NCBI RefSeq assembly: GCF_034479615.1
Contig: NZ_CP140255.1
Span: forward strand, 1,178,001 to 1,242,000
From: Vreelandella neptunia
Lineage (GTDB): Bacteria; Pseudomonadota; Gammaproteobacteria; Pseudomonadales; Halomonadaceae
DNA length: 64,000 bases
Reading direction: 5' to 3'
Shown here: in pieces, positions 33,465 to 45,278 of the stretch
Layout of the letters: every line of letters starts with the position of its first letter
Position numbering within the stretch: position 1 is the first letter of the stretch
The notes under the pieces: generated by a model
Seen by the model: the letters and a program-made list of their open reading frames with translations, nothing else
Databases searched by the model: none
What the model was told of the DNA's origin: nothing
Program-made: the position numbers and the translations under genes

Positions 33465-34654
33465 TAATACTCCTCGTCGTCGTCACCTTCATCGCTCATA
33501 AAACCAAGGCTGCCGGTATTGACCAGTTGGGTGATGAGCGCAGCTGCGCCGTCAAGCTCGAGGTCTTCGGCGTAGAGTGGGGTGGTGTCGGCAAGCCGTT
33601 TAGCCAGCTCAGTCGAGCAGGCGTGGCCGTCGCCATCGACAAACAGCGTGGTGCCGCTGGCGTCGTGCCGCCAGGCAAAGCGTGAACCGGGCATATGGTA
33701 GAGCGGATCGCCCTCTTGTAGTTGAGCAACAAGCGCCGCTTCGTCCATCGGCGTTTCAAGCGGTACCACTTGATCGACATATTTTGGCTGGGTCATTACC
33801 CGGCCAAACCACTGGGCTACTTGGGTGGGGTTATCCAGCGTCGATATGATCAACTGGCGCATACGCTCAACGGCGGCGTCGTCCAACTCGCCTACCTGCT
33901 GGGCAGGCGCCATGCCCGCATCGCTGTAACGCTGGGAGGCGGGAAGCTGTTCGCCCAAATAGTCGGCGTAGGAGGTAATCGCCTCATCGGCGGAGGGGGC
34001 GCGGAAACCAACCGAGATGGTCATGCAGTCATCGCTCTGGCTAACGCCGTGATGCGCCCAGCCGGGAGGGAGATAAAGCATGTCGCCGGGGTCAAGCACC
34101 CAGTCGGAGTCAGGCTCTACGGTGAACTCCTTCAGAATGCGCAGATCGATGCCTTGGATAATCGGCGCGTCATCGGTGAGTTTGCCACCCAGCTGCCAGC
34201 GGCGATGGCCACTGGCTTGGAGTAGGAAAACGTCGTATTGATCGATATGTGCGCCCACATTACCGCCAGGAGGCGCGTAGCTGATCATCACGTCATCGAG
34301 CCGCCAGCGAGGCAGAAAGTCAAACTCATCCATCAGCGCAGCCACCGACGGTACATAGTGATCAACCGCTTGCACCAGCAGGCTCCAGTTGTTTTCCGGT
34401 AGCCGTTCGAAGGTGGCTTCATCGAAGGGGCCGTGGGAAACCTGCCAAGGGCCATCCGGGCCCTCCTCTTCAACCAACCGCGCTTCCACGCCAGGCTCGC
34501 AGGCGAGGCCGGCCAGCTCATCGGCTTCAATCGGGCTGATGAAGTCTGGCATTGCGCCACGGATCAGCAGCGGCTTTTGCTGCCAATAGTTGGCCAGAAA
34601 GTCTGCAGCGGTAAGATCGCCCAGCAGGGTTAACGGCTTATCGTGATGGTTCAT
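33464..34654 (-). CDS. roxA: Ribosomal protein L16 arginine hydroxylase (RoxA/YcfD)
   Basis: 396 aa JmjC/cupin 2-oxoglutarate and Fe(II) oxygenase. The iron-binding HxD lies in GAHIDQYDVFLLQASGHRRW, and the distal His in DMLYLPPGWAHHGVS. The C-terminal winged-helix/dimerisation region (WRHDASGTTLFVDGDGHAC...) is present. It hydroxylates an arginine of ribosomal protein L16. In E. coli the order is purB-phoP-phoQ-ycfD; here it follows purB directly after 55 bp with no phoPQ. It is coupled to the GNAT gene. An acidic tail (SDEGDDDEEY) ends the protein. Confidence 0.92.
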   Translation of the reverse strand: MNHHDKPLTLLGDLTAADFLANYWQQKPLLIRGAMPDFISPIEADELAGLACEPGVEARLVEEEGPDGPWQVSHGPFDEATFERLPENNWSLLVQAVDHYVPSVAALMDEFDFLPRWRLDDVMISYAPPGGNVGAHIDQYDVFLLQASGHRRWQLGGKLTDDAPIIQGIDLRILKEFTVEPDSDWVLDPGDMLYLPPGWAHHGVSQSDDCMTISVGFRAPSADEAITSYADYLGEQLPASQRYSDAGMAPAQQVGELDDAAVERMRQLIISTLDNPTQVAQWFGRVMTQPKYVDQVVPLETPMDEAALVAQLQEGDPLYHMPGSRFAWRHDASGTTLFVDGDGHACSTELAKRLADTTPLYAEDLELDGAAALITQLVNTGSLGFMSDEGDDDEEY

Positions 34655-34709
34655 GGCATGCCCTGGCGTTAGTAAGTTGGCGTAATAAGGTGGCGTTATG
34701 AACGTAGCG

Positions 34710-36125
<1,416 letters not shown>

Positions 36126-36190
36126 TTAGTCGAGAGCAAGTTAATTGAGAAGACGTCGGTCGATAACAGAGTAGCCGATTCGCTAGGCAT

Positions 36191-36832
36191 CTAGCTGAGA
36201 CTGTCCAGCGCCCGGCGTAGCGCTTTACGCTGGAAGACCAGCTTCCAACGCCGCCCGCCTTGCTGGTGCCACAGTAATCCAAAGCGAATGCCGGCCATTA
36301 AGCAGGCGCGTACACGCTCGGGCATCATGCGGCTCTGCAGTAGCGACGGGTCGCCCTGAACCACAATGCGGGTTTTAAAGGTGGAGATTGTCTCCTGGTA
36401 CGCTTCCCCCAGGCTGGCGACCACGTTTTCGTGGGTAGTGCCAAAGTGTTCAGCCTGGCCCTGAATGCGGGTTAATTTTTGCCCCAGCGTATCCATCATG
36501 TCGTTATTGGTGCGCAGCTTATTCATCAGCATCAGCAGCGAAAAACCGTAACGCAGTACCACCGGGTTCGCCTGTTTGCGCCCTACCAGGGCTTCCAGGG
36601 TATCCAGGCCTCGGCGCAAGTTGTTGGGGTGCCCACCATAAATTGCTTCAAAGCTTGCAGGATTAGTATCCACGGTGGCTTCAATCAGCGTTTCCCAGGC
36701 GCGTGGGTCGACCTGGCCGGTGCGGGCGAGTTCGTCAACCAGACTGGCGGCCTGAAACACGCCCGCCAAAGCAAGTGCTTGACGGGCGGCCGGGGAGTCG
36801 GGGGCGCGATGAATCGGGGTGGTAGGATTCAT
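36191..36832 (-). CDS. hflD: HflD, high-frequency-lysogenisation protein homologue
   Basis: 213 aa all-helical protein. Conserved segments [39 protein letters not shown] and [14 protein letters not shown] are diagnostic for HflD. In E. coli it is a peripheral inner-membrane protein that binds phage lambda CII; its normal cellular role is not settled. The ATG at 36832 overlaps the mnmA stop (ATGA). Located between mnmA and purB exactly as in E. coli. Confidence 0.92.
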   Translation of the reverse strand: MNPTTPIHRAPDSPAARQALALAGVFQAASLVDELARTGQVDPRAWETLIEATVDTNPASFEAIYGGHPNNLRRGLDTLEALVGRKQANPVVLRYGFSLLMLMNKLRTNNDMMDTLGQKLTRIQGQAEHFGTTHENVVASLGEAYQETISTFKTRIVVQGDPSLLQSRMMPERVRACLMAGIRFGLLWHQQGGRRWKLVFQRKALRRALDSLS

Positions 36833-38004
36833 GCAGCGGCCTCCGCGGCTCTCTTCCAGGTAGCGCGAATAACACCGCCGCCTAAGCAAATGTCGCCATC
36901 GTAAAGTACCAGTGATTGGCCTGGGGTAACTGCCCACTGCGGATCGTCGAAGGTAACTTCCACGCCGCCGTCGGGCAGCGCGCGCATTTCACATCCGCAG
37001 TCGCTTTGCCGATAGCGCGTCTTGGCGGTAAAGCGCCCCTGGGTGACCGGCGGCTCACCTGCCACCCAATCCATAGCCTCTGTGGCCAGCGTATCGGAGT
37101 AGAGCAACGGGTCATGCTTACCCTGCACCGCGACCAGCACATTGCGATCAAGATCTTTCGCCGCCACGTACCAGGGCTCTTCGGAATAGTTGGCAAGCCC
37201 GCCAATGCCTAGACCTTGACGTTGGCCCAGGGTGTAGTACATCAGCCCCATATGTTCGCCGATGACATCGCCATCCGGCGTTTCAATGGTGCCGGGCTGG
37301 GCGGGCAGGTACTGCTGCAGGAAGTCGCGAAAGCGGCGCTCGCCGATAAAGCAGATCCCGGTGGAGTCTTTTTTCTTGGCGGTAATCAGCTCGTACTGTT
37401 CTGCTAACGCACGCACGGCGGGTTTTTCCAACTCACCCACAGGGAACAGGGTGCGGGCAATCGCGGCTTCCGGCACCGCATGCAGGAAATAGCTTTGATC
37501 TTTATTCCTATCCAGGCCTTTAAGCAGACGCGGGCGACCATTACGCACGCCCTGGCGCACATAGTGGCCGGTGGCGATTTTGTCGGCACCCAGCATTTCG
37601 GCGTACTCAAGGAACACCTTAAACTTGATCTCCCGGTTACACAGAATGTCCGGGTTGGGCGTGCGGCCTGCTTTGTATTCGGCTAAAAAGTGCTCGAATA
37701 CATTATCCCAATACTCTGCGGCAAAATTGGCGGTGTGCAGTTTAATGCCCAGTTTGGCGCAGACCGCCTCGGCGTCGGCGAGATCTTCTTTGGCCGTACA
37801 GTATTCGGTGCCGTCGTCTTCATCCCAGTTTTTCATAAACAGGCCTTCGACCTCATAGCCTTGCTGCATGAGGAGAAGGGCGGAAACGGACGAGTCGACG
37901 CCGCCGGACATTCCGACAATCACTTTACCGTTAGCAGAGGATCCGGTAGTGGTTGAGCCGGTGCTGGATGAGTCGGTATTGGATGACTCGGTCTTGGATG
38001 ACAT
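36829..38004 (-). CDS. mnmA: tRNA-specific 2-thiouridylase MnmA with a Ser/Thr-rich N-terminal extension
   Basis: 391 aa. The PP-loop SGGVDSS (33-39) binds ATP. Catalytic cysteines are in [12 protein letters not shown] and [13 protein letters not shown]. The enzyme puts sulphur on U34 of tRNA-Glu/Gln/Lys using persulphide relayed from TusE. About 26 residues before the PP-loop core ([20 protein letters not shown]...) are low-complexity Ser/Thr, absent from E. coli MnmA, and look like an expanded codon repeat. GAGG is 6 bases before the ATG at 38004; a second in-frame ATG at 38010 is too close to it. Overlaps hflD by 4 bp. Confidence 0.95.
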   Translation of the reverse strand: MSSKTESSNTDSSSTGSTTTGSSANGKVIVGMSGGVDSSVSALLLMQQGYEVEGLFMKNWDEDDGTEYCTAKEDLADAEAVCAKLGIKLHTANFAAEYWDNVFEHFLAEYKAGRTPNPDILCNREIKFKVFLEYAEMLGADKIATGHYVRQGVRNGRPRLLKGLDRNKDQSYFLHAVPEAAIARTLFPVGELEKPAVRALAEQYELITAKKKDSTGICFIGERRFRDFLQQYLPAQPGTIETPDGDVIGEHMGLMYYTLGQRQGLGIGGLANYSEEPWYVAAKDLDRNVLVAVQGKHDPLLYSDTLATEAMDWVAGEPPVTQGRFTAKTRYRQSDCGCEMRALPDGGVEVTFDDPQWAVTPGQSLVLYDGDICLGGGVIRATWKRAAEAAA

Positions 38005-38092
38005 AGGCATCCTCAGTAGAAGTAGTGTGCAAAAGAGCAGTGTGCATTTGGGCAGGGATTATACACGATGGGAGGGAATGCCTTCGAGTGCT

Positions 38093-38533
38093 TCACTCGC
38101 GAATCACCGCCAGCGGATAGCAAGGCCCGCTGAGTGCGTCCTCAATACGTTTGAGTACCAGTGGGCTGCGTAGGCGCGCCTGCTGCTCTAACGCGCGTAT
38201 CTGCTCAAGCGTTAACCAGTGGGCGGCAGTGATATCGGGGTCAAGGGCGAGATCGAGTTGATTAAGCGGCTCGGCAATAAAGCCGTGGCTATGGAATGTC
38301 TGTCCACCTTCGGTATGAAAAACGTAGAGTCCCAGATAGCCGGTGAGTGATACCTGCCAGGCAGTCTCTTCCAGTACCTCACGCAGAATGGCCTCCATGG
38401 GGCCTTCGCCGGGTTCGATATGGCCAGCGGGCTGGTTAAACACGCTCTTCGGGCCGCCACGCTGCTCTTCTACCATTAAAAAGCGCTCGCCTTGCTGAAT
38501 GACGCAGGCAGCCGTGCTGCGAATAAGATCCAT
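38093..38533 (-). CDS. nudJ: Nudix hydrolase NudJ
   Basis: 146 aa. The Nudix box is GHIEPGEGPMEAILREVLEE followed by TAW, matching GX5EX7REUXEEXGU except Ala for the final Gly. NudJ-type enzymes remove phosphate from nucleoside di- and triphosphates and from the thiamin-pyrimidine pyrophosphate HMP-PP. The ATG shares one base with the rluE stop codon (TGATG), and AGGA lies upstream. The rluE-nudJ-mnmA order is that of E. coli, which supports the orthology. Confidence 0.92.
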   Translation of the reverse strand: MDLIRSTAACVIQQGERFLMVEEQRGGPKSVFNQPAGHIEPGEGPMEAILREVLEETAWQVSLTGYLGLYVFHTEGGQTFHSHGFIAEPLNQLDLALDPDITAAHWLTLEQIRALEQQARLRSPLVLKRIEDALSGPCYPLAVIRE

Positions 38534-39165
38534 CAGGATTTCCTGCGTTTTGTGGTGGGCCGCGCTCGCTGCTCTTTTCGCTGACCTGCTCCCCGGCCAG
38601 GCGGCGCATTGGCGGGGCGGGGCGCGTGCAAGGTTTCTTTTCGCCACTCTCCGGGGGCTAATCCATCCAGTCGCCAGGGGCCAATGGCCGTGCGAATCAA
38701 GCGTAGCGTTGGAAAACCGACATGGGCCGTCATGCGGCGTACTTGGCGGTTACGGCCTTCACTGATGGTTAGCTCCAGCCAGCTAGTTGACGGATGGCGC
38801 TTGGGGTCAATGGCCGGTTGGCGCGGCGCGGTAGTGGGAGGATCTATCCTGCGCACTTTGGCTGGCTGTGTTGGGCCATCTTTCAGGGCCACTCCCTGAC
38901 GCAGCGCTTGCAGCGCGGCCTCGCTAATATCGCCTTCCACCTGAGCCCAGTAGGTTTTGGGCTGCTTATGCCGCGGGTGCGAGATGCGGTGAATCAGTTC
39001 GCCGTCATCGCTAAGTAGCAACAGGCCCTCCGAGTCGTAGTCAAGCCGTCCAGCGGCGTACACGCCCGGCACCGTAATGATATCGGCTAATGTGGCACGA
39101 GCCTGTTTATCGGTAAACTGAGAGAGCATGCGGTAGGGTTTATGCAATAAATATAGAGTGCTCAT
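38533..39165 (-). CDS. rluE: 23S rRNA pseudouridine(2457) synthase RluE
   Basis: 210 aa RsuA-family synthase without an S4 domain. The catalytic Asp lies in AGRLDYDSEGLLLLSDDGEL; further motifs are KTYWAQVEG and SEGRNRQVRRMTAHVGFPTLRLIR. The C-terminus is a basic tail (RKEQRARPTTKRRKS) suited to rRNA contact. First gene of the minus-strand operon that continues with nudJ, mnmA, hflD and purB. Divergent from icd, as in E. coli. Confidence 0.93.
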   Translation of the reverse strand: MSTLYLLHKPYRMLSQFTDKQARATLADIITVPGVYAAGRLDYDSEGLLLLSDDGELIHRISHPRHKQPKTYWAQVEGDISEAALQALRQGVALKDGPTQPAKVRRIDPPTTAPRQPAIDPKRHPSTSWLELTISEGRNRQVRRMTAHVGFPTLRLIRTAIGPWRLDGLAPGEWRKETLHAPRPANAPPGRGAGQRKEQRARPTTKRRKS

Positions 39166-39248
39166 AATCTCTCTCGGGGCTGTCCTTGATTTGTCGACAA
39201 TCTCTCATGTGATTAAAATGCAGCGCTGGTATACTTTTCAAAACTGTT

Positions 39249-39330
39249 TCAACAACCAGCTCAACAACCGTCTCAATCACCACCGATCGATAATTGAGCA
39301 AGCTAAATAAGGCTAGATAAAGCCAAATAA
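39249..39330. repeat. Two sets of short direct repeats in the rluE-icd divergent region
   Basis: A 12-bp period is seen as TCAACAACC at 39249, TCAACAACC at 39261 and TCAATCACC at 39273. Then three A-rich units of 10-11 bp follow around 39299-39329 (CTAAATAAGG, CTAGATAAAG, CCAAATAAAA). They could be regulatory sites for either divergent gene; no known motif is recognised. Confidence 0.45.
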
Positions 39331-39392
39331 AACGGCCCCGCCTGCTTCGCGGCATGGTCTCTCGTTGAATGAGTCGCGTCGCTCAGGGTCTT

Positions 39393-39398
39393 TATAAT
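39393..39398 (+). promoter_or_regulatory. Candidate -10 box of icd
   Basis: A perfect TATAAT lies 31 bp before the icd start codon. No good -35 hexamer is found at 16-18 bp; TTGAAT at 39365 is 22 bp away. Tentative. Confidence 0.35.
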
Positions 39399-39429
39399 CA
39401 CAGCGATAGAAAAAAGAGGTTAACGCAAA

Positions 39430-41667
39430 ATGTCCAAAACGCCGAAGATCATTTACACGCTCACCGACGAGGCGCCTGCGCTCGCAACATATTCTTTGCT
39501 ACCGATTATTGACGCCTTCACCGACGCAGCTGGTATCGAAGTGGAAACCCGGGATATCTCCCTGGCGGCTCGCGTTCTCGCTTTATTTCCTGATTACTTG
39601 ACTGAAGATCAGCGCATTGAGGATCACTTGGCTGAGTTGGGTGCCCTGGCCAAGGTTCCGGAAGCCAACATCATCAAGTTGCCCAATATCAGTGCTTCCA
39701 TGCCGCAGCTTCGGGCAGTGATCAAAGAGCTGCAAGAGCAGGGCTACCCACTGCCTGAATATCCTAGCGAGCCAAGTAACGACGAAGAGAAAGACATCAA
39801 AGCGCGCTACGACAAAGTCAAAGGCAGCGCGGTTAACCCAGTATTGCGCGAAGGTAACTCTGACCGTCGTGCGCCGAAGGCCGTCAAAGAGTACGCGCGC
39901 AAGTATCCTCACTCGATGGGTGAGTGGAGTCAGGCCTCGCGTAGCCACGTTTCCCACATGCATAAGGGCGATTTCTACGACGGTGAGAAGTCCATTACGC
40001 TGGATCGTGCGCGCAATGTGAAGATGGAGCTGATCACCAAGAGTGGCCAGACCCAGGTGCTCAAATCGAATATCCCGCTACTCGAAGGCGAGATCATCGA
40101 CAGTATGTTCATGAGCAAAAAAGCATTGCTCGAATTCTACGAGCAGGAAATAGAAGATGCTCGCAAGTCTGGCGTGATGTTCTCGTTGCACGTAAAAGCG
40201 ACGATGATGAAGGTTTCACACCCGATTGTGTTTGGCCACTGTATCAAGATTTTTTACAAAGACGCCTTTGAGAAACACGGCGAGTTATTCAAAGAGTTGG
40301 GTGTCGATGTCAACAATGGCATCGCCAATCTCTACGAAAAGATAGAGACGCTGTCAGAATCACAGCGTGATGAAATAATCAGCGACTTGCACGCCTGCCA
40401 TGAAAAGCGCCCAGAGTTGGCGATGGTAGATTCGGCTCGCGGTATCACCAACTTTCACTCGCCCAGCGATGTGATTGTGGATGCTTCGATGCCAGCGATG
40501 ATTCGTGCCGGGGGTAAGATGTACGGCGGTGACGGTCGTCTTAAGGACGTTAAGGCCGTTATGCCCGAGTCCACGTTCGCGCGTATTTATCAGGAAATGA
40601 TCAATTTCTGTAAATGGCACGGTGCTTTTGATCCGGCGACGATGGGCACCGTACCCAACGTTGGTTTGATGGCGCAAAAAGCCGAAGAGTACGGCTCCCA
40701 CGACAAGACCTTTGAAATTCCGGAAGATGGTGTTGCTAATATCACCGATCTGGACACGGGTGAGGTGCTATTAACGCAGAACGTGGAGCAGGGCGATATC
40801 TGGCGGATGTGCCAAGTCAAGGACGCGCCGATTCGCGATTGGGTCAAGTTGGCAGTAGAGCGCTGCCGTGATTCGGGTATGCCGACGGTGTTCTGGCTCG
40901 ACCCATACCGCCCGCACGAGAACGAGTTGATCAAAAAGGTTAAAACGTACCTCAAGGATCACGACACTGATGGGCTCGAGATCCATATCATGTCCCAGGT
41001 TCGGGCAATGCGTTACACCCTGGAGCGTGTGATTCGTGGCCTCGATACTATCTCGGTGACGGGTAACATCCTGCGTGATTACCTGACGGATCTGTTCCCG
41101 ATTCTTGAGTTGGGCACCAGTGCCAAGATGCTCTCTATCGTTCCCCTGATGGATGGCGGTGGCCTGTTTGAAACCGGTGCTGGTGGATCCGCACCTAAGC
41201 ACGTGCAGCAGCTACTGGAAGAGAATCACCTACGTTGGGACAGTCTTGGCGAGTTCCTGGCGCTGGTGGCCTCCTTGGAGCACCTCGCTAAACGCTTTGG
41301 CAATGACCGTGCTAAGCTGCTGGCGAAAGCGCTGGATGAAGCTAACGGCAAGTTCCTCGAAAGTAACAAGTCACCGTCACGCAAAGTGGGTGAGCTGGAC
41401 AACCGAGGAAGCCATTTCTACCTGGCACTTTACTGGGCAGAAGCGTTGGCGGCTCAAGATCAAGACGCTGAGCTGAAAAAACGCTTTGCCCGCCTTGTAG
41501 AAACGCTGAAAGCCAACGAAGCGACTATTATCGATGAACTTAATAGCGTTCAAGGGCAGCCCGTTGACCTTAAGGGCTACTATCACCCCAATGGCGAGTT
41601 GGCTAGCCAGGTCATGCGGCCGAGCAAAACGCTCAACGAAGCGCTTGCTATGGTGGCAAACGACTAA
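39430..41667 (+). CDS. icd: NADP-dependent isocitrate dehydrogenase, monomeric type
   Basis: 745 aa, the ~80-kDa monomeric enzyme (about 740 aa), unrelated in length and sequence to the 416-aa dimeric Icd of E. coli. N-terminus [21 protein letters not shown] and blocks such as [17 protein letters not shown] and [23 protein letters not shown] are diagnostic. It oxidises isocitrate to 2-oxoglutarate and CO2 with NADP+ in the TCA cycle. AAAAGAGG precedes the ATG. It occupies the place next to rluE where E. coli has dimeric icd. It competes with AceA for isocitrate. No kinase/phosphatase gene is nearby. Confidence 0.96.
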   Translation: MSKTPKIIYTLTDEAPALATYSLLPIIDAFTDAAGIEVETRDISLAARVLALFPDYLTEDQRIEDHLAELGALAKVPEANIIKLPNISASMPQLRAVIKELQEQGYPLPEYPSEPSNDEEKDIKARYDKVKGSAVNPVLREGNSDRRAPKAVKEYARKYPHSMGEWSQASRSHVSHMHKGDFYDGEKSITLDRARNVKMELITKSGQTQVLKSNIPLLEGEIIDSMFMSKKALLEFYEQEIEDARKSGVMFSLHVKATMMKVSHPIVFGHCIKIFYKDAFEKHGELFKELGVDVNNGIANLYEKIETLSESQRDEIISDLHACHEKRPELAMVDSARGITNFHSPSDVIVDASMPAMIRAGGKMYGGDGRLKDVKAVMPESTFARIYQEMINFCKWHGAFDPATMGTVPNVGLMAQKAEEYGSHDKTFEIPEDGVANITDLDTGEVLLTQNVEQGDIWRMCQVKDAPIRDWVKLAVERCRDSGMPTVFWLDPYRPHENELIKKVKTYLKDHDTDGLEIHIMSQVRAMRYTLERVIRGLDTISVTGNILRDYLTDLFPILELGTSAKMLSIVPLMDGGGLFETGAGGSAPKHVQQLLEENHLRWDSLGEFLALVASLEHLAKRFGNDRAKLLAKALDEANGKFLESNKSPSRKVGELDNRGSHFYLALYWAEALAAQDQDAELKKRFARLVETLKANEATIIDELNSVQGQPVDLKGYYHPNGELASQVMRPSKTLNEALAMVAND

Positions 41668-42008
41668 GTTGTTAAAGATCAGGTTTTTTGAAGCCGGGTT
41701 TTTACATCTAAGTTTTCAAGAGACAGGGTTTTAAAAGCCAAGGTTTCACAAGCACTTTGTGCGGCTTGTGAGACCGCTGCGCATGAAAACGCTGTGATAT
41801 CCCTCGCCCATCGTTGTGGGCGAGGGTTTTTTGTCTTGTTTAATATGTTAATTTTGAATTTTCCATGAACCCTTGCTGATCGGCAGCGTCTGAAATGTAG
41901 ACAACATCATTTAGACGCTTCCATCGGTCAGTGGCGAGACAACCAACCGTGCTGCTTATGCCCAAACTAGATAGTTCATGCTTGACCGTGCTACCTGCCC
42001 AGGCGGGA
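41668..42008. other. Intergenic region after icd with degenerate 15-bp repeats
   Basis: GGTTT-containing units begin at about 41682, 41697, 41711 (AGTTTT), 41727 and 41742, spaced 14-16 bp, in the 3' region of icd. They end at a short hairpin TCACAAGC...GCTTGTGA (41746-41771). The icd terminator follows. Upstream of clpS there is no cspD gene, unlike E. coli and Pseudomonas. Confidence 0.5.
41801..41832 (+). terminator. Terminator of icd
   Basis: Perfect 10-bp stem CCCTCGCCCA / TGGGCGAGGG around TCGTTG, followed by six Ts. Confidence 0.92.
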
Positions 42009-42332
42009 ATGACACGGCCAAATATGCCCGATGAAGATGGCGACATAGCGGTGCAGTCAGCAGAACCGGCGCTGGCGCAACCGCCGCTTTATAAGGTGGT
42101 GCTTCATAATGACGATTACACGCCGATGGAATTTGTCATTGAAGTGCTGCAAGATTTTTTCAATATGGATAGCGAGACGGCCGTGCAGGTTATGCTCGCC
42201 GTACATACCCAAGGAAAGGGCACTTGCGGCGTGTTTACACGCGATATAGCCGAGACAAAAAGCTATCAGGTTAACGAATATGCCCGTGAGTGTGAGCACC
42301 CGTTGATAAGTGATATTGAGGCTGCCAATTAG
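42009..42332 (+). CDS. clpS: ATP-dependent Clp protease adaptor ClpS
   Basis: 107 aa when started at ATG 42009 (E. coli ClpS has 106). A 26-codon upstream extension is open but lacks a ribosome-binding site. The fold's hallmark [22 protein letters not shown] contains the Asn-Asp pair that holds the N-terminal residue of substrates, and the C-terminal half has the conserved [20 protein letters not shown]. ClpS delivers proteins with N-terminal Leu, Phe, Tyr or Trp to ClpAP. It lies 139 bp before clpA. Confidence 0.95.
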   Translation: MTRPNMPDEDGDIAVQSAEPALAQPPLYKVVLHNDDYTPMEFVIEVLQDFFNMDSETAVQVMLAVHTQGKGTCGVFTRDIAETKSYQVNEYARECEHPLISDIEAAN

Positions 42333-42471
42333 AAACGTTGAGAAATAATTGGTGGCGAGGCTTGCAACCGTGCCATTTGTACCCGATGTTGAGAGTGCCG
42401 GTCGATTAAACTGATCCGACGCAAGCCCTAGGTGGCGATACGCCCTAGGTAGTAGCGAAAAGGGGACTGCC

Positions 42472-44748
42472 ATGCTGAGCAAAGAACTTGAAATGACCCT
42501 GAACACGGCCTTCACCGTGGCGCGTTCAAAGCGCCATGAGTTTATGACCGTTGAGCACCTGCTGCTAGCGTTGCTAGATAATGCCTCAGCGGTAGACGTA
42601 CTGAAGGCCTGTGGGGCGAACCTCGACAAGCTGCGGTCCGATCTGCAGGATTTTATTAACTCGACGACGCCGCTGATTCCTGAAGGCCAGGGTGATCGTG
42701 AGACCCAGCCAACGCTTGGTTTTCAGCGTGTTTTACAGCGGGCGGTCTTCCACGTTCAGTCATCTGGCAAAAGTGAAGTTTCCGGCGCCAACGTGCTGGT
42801 GGCGATATTCTCCGAGCAGGAGAGTCAGGCGGTGTACTTCCTTAAGCAGCAGAGCGTTGCAAGGGTCGATGCGGTCAACTACATCGCCCACGGCATCTCC
42901 AAAGTGGCTGGTCACGGGCCTTCTCCCGCCCCCTCTTCATCAGAGAGTGAAGACGCGGAAGAGGGCGGCAATGAGGGCGCTGCTCACCCGCTCACCGGCT
43001 ACGCAACCAACCTGAATGAACAGGCTCGGCTGGGTAAAATTGATCCGCTGATTGGCCGTGACCACGAGCTTGAGCGCGTGGTGCAAATCCTGGCCCGGCG
43101 GCGCAAGAATAATCCGCTGCTGGTCGGTGAAGCGGGCGTGGGTAAAACCGCGGTGGCCGAAGGCCTGGCCAAGCGTATCGTTGAAGAAGACGTTCCTGAT
43201 GTTATAGCCGATGCAGTGGTCTACTCACTGGATATGGGCGCGTTACTGGCCGGTACCAAGTACCGTGGTGATTTTGAAAAACGCCTCAAAAGCCTGCTGA
43301 GCGAACTGCGCAAGCAGCCTAACGCGGTGCTGTTCATCGATGAGATTCACACCGTGATTGGTGCAGGTGCCGCGTCTGGTGGCGTGATGGATGCGTCCAA
43401 CCTACTCAAACCATTGCTCTCCTCGGGCGAGCTGCGTTGTATTGGTTCGACCACGTTCCAGGAGTTCCGCGGTATCTTTGAGAAAGATCGTGCCCTGGCA
43501 CGGCGCTTCCAGAAAGTGGATGTGATGGCGCCGTCGGTGGAGGACACCATCAAGATCCTCAAAGGGCTACGTTCACGCTTTGAAGAGCACCACGAACTTA
43601 AGTACACCGATGGAGCGCTTGAAAGCGCAGCGCGCTTAGCGGATCGCTATATCAATGACCGCTTCCTGCCCGACAAAGCGATTGATGTAATTGACGAGGC
43701 GGGGGCTCACCAGCGTCTATTGCCGCCAGAAATGCGCGCCAAGACGATCGATGTTGAGCAAGTGGAAGCCGTGGTGGCGTCCATTGCACGTATCCCACCG
43801 AAGAGTGTTTCAAGCTCAGACCGCAAGCTGCTCGAGAAGCTGGATCGTGACCTGAAGATGCTGGTGTTCGGTCAGGATGAGGCGATTGATAGTCTCTCTG
43901 CGGCCATCAAGCTCTCCCGGGCAGGGCTTAAATCTCCCGATAAGCCCGTCGGTAGCTTCCTGTTTGCAGGCCCCACCGGTGTGGGTAAAACCGAAGTGGC
44001 CAAGCAGCTTGCGCATATCATGGGCATTGAGCTGGTGCGCTTTGATATGTCTGAGTATATGGAGCGCCACACCGTATCGCGCTTGATTGGTGCGCCTCCG
44101 GGCTACGTCGGTTACGACCAGGGTGGTCTGCTGACCGAAGCGGTGACCAAGCAGCCTCACTGTGTGTTGTTGTTGGATGAGATTGAGAAAGCGCACCCGG
44201 AAGTCTTTAACCTGCTGCTGCAGGTCATGGATCATGGCCGCTTAACGGACAACAATGGGCGTGAAGCGGACTTCCGCCACGTTATCGTGATCATGACCTC
44301 AAACGCTGGTGCGGAGCAGGCGTCGCGCCGCTCTATCGGCTTCCAGCATCAAGATCATTCCACCGATGCCATGGAAGTGATTCGTCGCACCTTCTCGCCG
44401 GAGTTCCGTAACCGCCTGGACGGCATCATTCAGTTCCACGCGCTACCGGTTTCGGTGGTACGCAATGTGGTCGACAAGTTCTTGATCGAGCTGCAGGCGC
44501 AGTTGGATGAGAAGCGTGTTCAGCTGGATGTGGACGACATGGCGCGGGATTGGCTGGCCGATAAAGGCTACGATCCTGACATGGGCGCACGTCCAATGGC
44601 GCGGCTCATTCAAGAGAAGCTGAAGAAGCCGTTAGCCGAGATGATTCTGTTTGGCGAATTGGCTGACCAGGGCGGTATCGTCCACGTCAGTCTGGAAGAG
44701 GGCGAGTTGCACCTTTCCACAGAGACTGAAATGGCAGATGCGCCCTGA
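42472..44748 (+). CDS. clpA: ATP-dependent Clp protease ATPase subunit ClpA
   Basis: 758 aa, same as E. coli. N-domain (1-~145), an acidic linker ([17 protein letters not shown]), then AAA+ module 1 with Walker A GEAGVGKT (220-227) and AAA+ module 2 with Walker A GPTGVGKT (500-507). The ClpP-docking loop is IGF (622-624, in RRSIGFQHQ), an accepted variant of IGL. It unfolds substrates, including those brought by ClpS, and threads them into ClpP. AAGGGGA precedes the ATG. Confidence 0.97.
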   Translation: MLSKELEMTLNTAFTVARSKRHEFMTVEHLLLALLDNASAVDVLKACGANLDKLRSDLQDFINSTTPLIPEGQGDRETQPTLGFQRVLQRAVFHVQSSGKSEVSGANVLVAIFSEQESQAVYFLKQQSVARVDAVNYIAHGISKVAGHGPSPAPSSSESEDAEEGGNEGAAHPLTGYATNLNEQARLGKIDPLIGRDHELERVVQILARRRKNNPLLVGEAGVGKTAVAEGLAKRIVEEDVPDVIADAVVYSLDMGALLAGTKYRGDFEKRLKSLLSELRKQPNAVLFIDEIHTVIGAGAASGGVMDASNLLKPLLSSGELRCIGSTTFQEFRGIFEKDRALARRFQKVDVMAPSVEDTIKILKGLRSRFEEHHELKYTDGALESAARLADRYINDRFLPDKAIDVIDEAGAHQRLLPPEMRAKTIDVEQVEAVVASIARIPPKSVSSSDRKLLEKLDRDLKMLVFGQDEAIDSLSAAIKLSRAGLKSPDKPVGSFLFAGPTGVGKTEVAKQLAHIMGIELVRFDMSEYMERHTVSRLIGAPPGYVGYDQGGLLTEAVTKQPHCVLLLDEIEKAHPEVFNLLLQVMDHGRLTDNNGREADFRHVIVIMTSNAGAEQASRRSIGFQHQDHSTDAMEVIRRTFSPEFRNRLDGIIQFHALPVSVVRNVVDKFLIELQAQLDEKRVQLDVDDMARDWLADKGYDPDMGARPMARLIQEKLKKPLAEMILFGELADQGGIVHVSLEEGELHLSTETEMADAP

Positions 44749-44796
44749 AAAGGGCGCTAAGCCGCGCTAAAAGCCATCATCATGCTAGATGCGTAA

Positions 44797-44836
44797 AAAC
44801 GCAGCGCCCTGTCATTGACGGGGCGTTGTCGTTTTT
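44797..44836. terminator. Bidirectional terminator between clpA and infA
   Basis: CGCCCTGTC and GACGGGGCG pair (one G-T wobble) around ATT; the plus side ends GTTTTT, the minus side GTTTTTACGC. It serves the converging clpA and infA genes. Confidence 0.8.
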
Positions 44837-44928
44837 AGTGAACAGCCATTGACGCTGAACGGCGCTGTCTATGGGAACAGACTATGGAAACAGCTGAGAC
44901 CAGCCGAACGCGTTAACAGTGCAACGAC

Positions 44929-45147
44929 TTAGCGCGAACGGTAAACGATACGGCCTTTGGACAGGTCGTAAGGTGTTAGCTCTACTTTTACCTTGTCGCC
45001 GGTCAGAATGCGGATATAGTTTTTGCGCATTTTACCGGAGATATGAGCGGTAACAACGTGACCGTTTTCCAGCTCAACCCGAAACATGGTGTTCGGAAGG
45101 GTATCGACGATAACGCCTTCCATTTCAATATGATCTTCGCGTGCCAT
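44929..45147 (-). CDS. infA: Translation initiation factor IF-1
   Basis: 72 aa, one S1/OB-fold domain: [29 protein letters not shown]...[18 protein letters not shown], the near-invariant IF-1 pattern. It occupies the ribosomal A site during initiation. Single gene on the minus strand between clpA and bpt, the same neighbourhood as in E. coli (clpS-clpA-infA-aat). Confidence 0.98.
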   Translation of the reverse strand: MAREDHIEMEGVIVDTLPNTMFRVELENGHVVTAHISGKMRKNYIRILTGDKVKVELTPYDLSKGRIVYRSR

Positions 45148-45278
45148 ATAGGCATGTCCTCACTGATGAGTTAGTAATGTAATAATCGGTCAGAATTTGA
45201 GTGCCGCAAGATGGGCGCTCAATAAACAGCGCTATATTGTGCCGGAAGCCCGCCGTCAAGGCAAAAAAGCTGGCATTT

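Noticed and set aside
36829..38010. MnmA leader as a signal peptide
   Set aside because: It lacks a hydrophobic core and consists of Ser/Thr/Gly/Asn; the enzyme is cytoplasmic.
39140..39355. 71-codon minus-strand frame upstream of rluE
   Set aside because: Overlaps the rluE start and reads through short direct repeats; no ribosome-binding site and low-complexity product.
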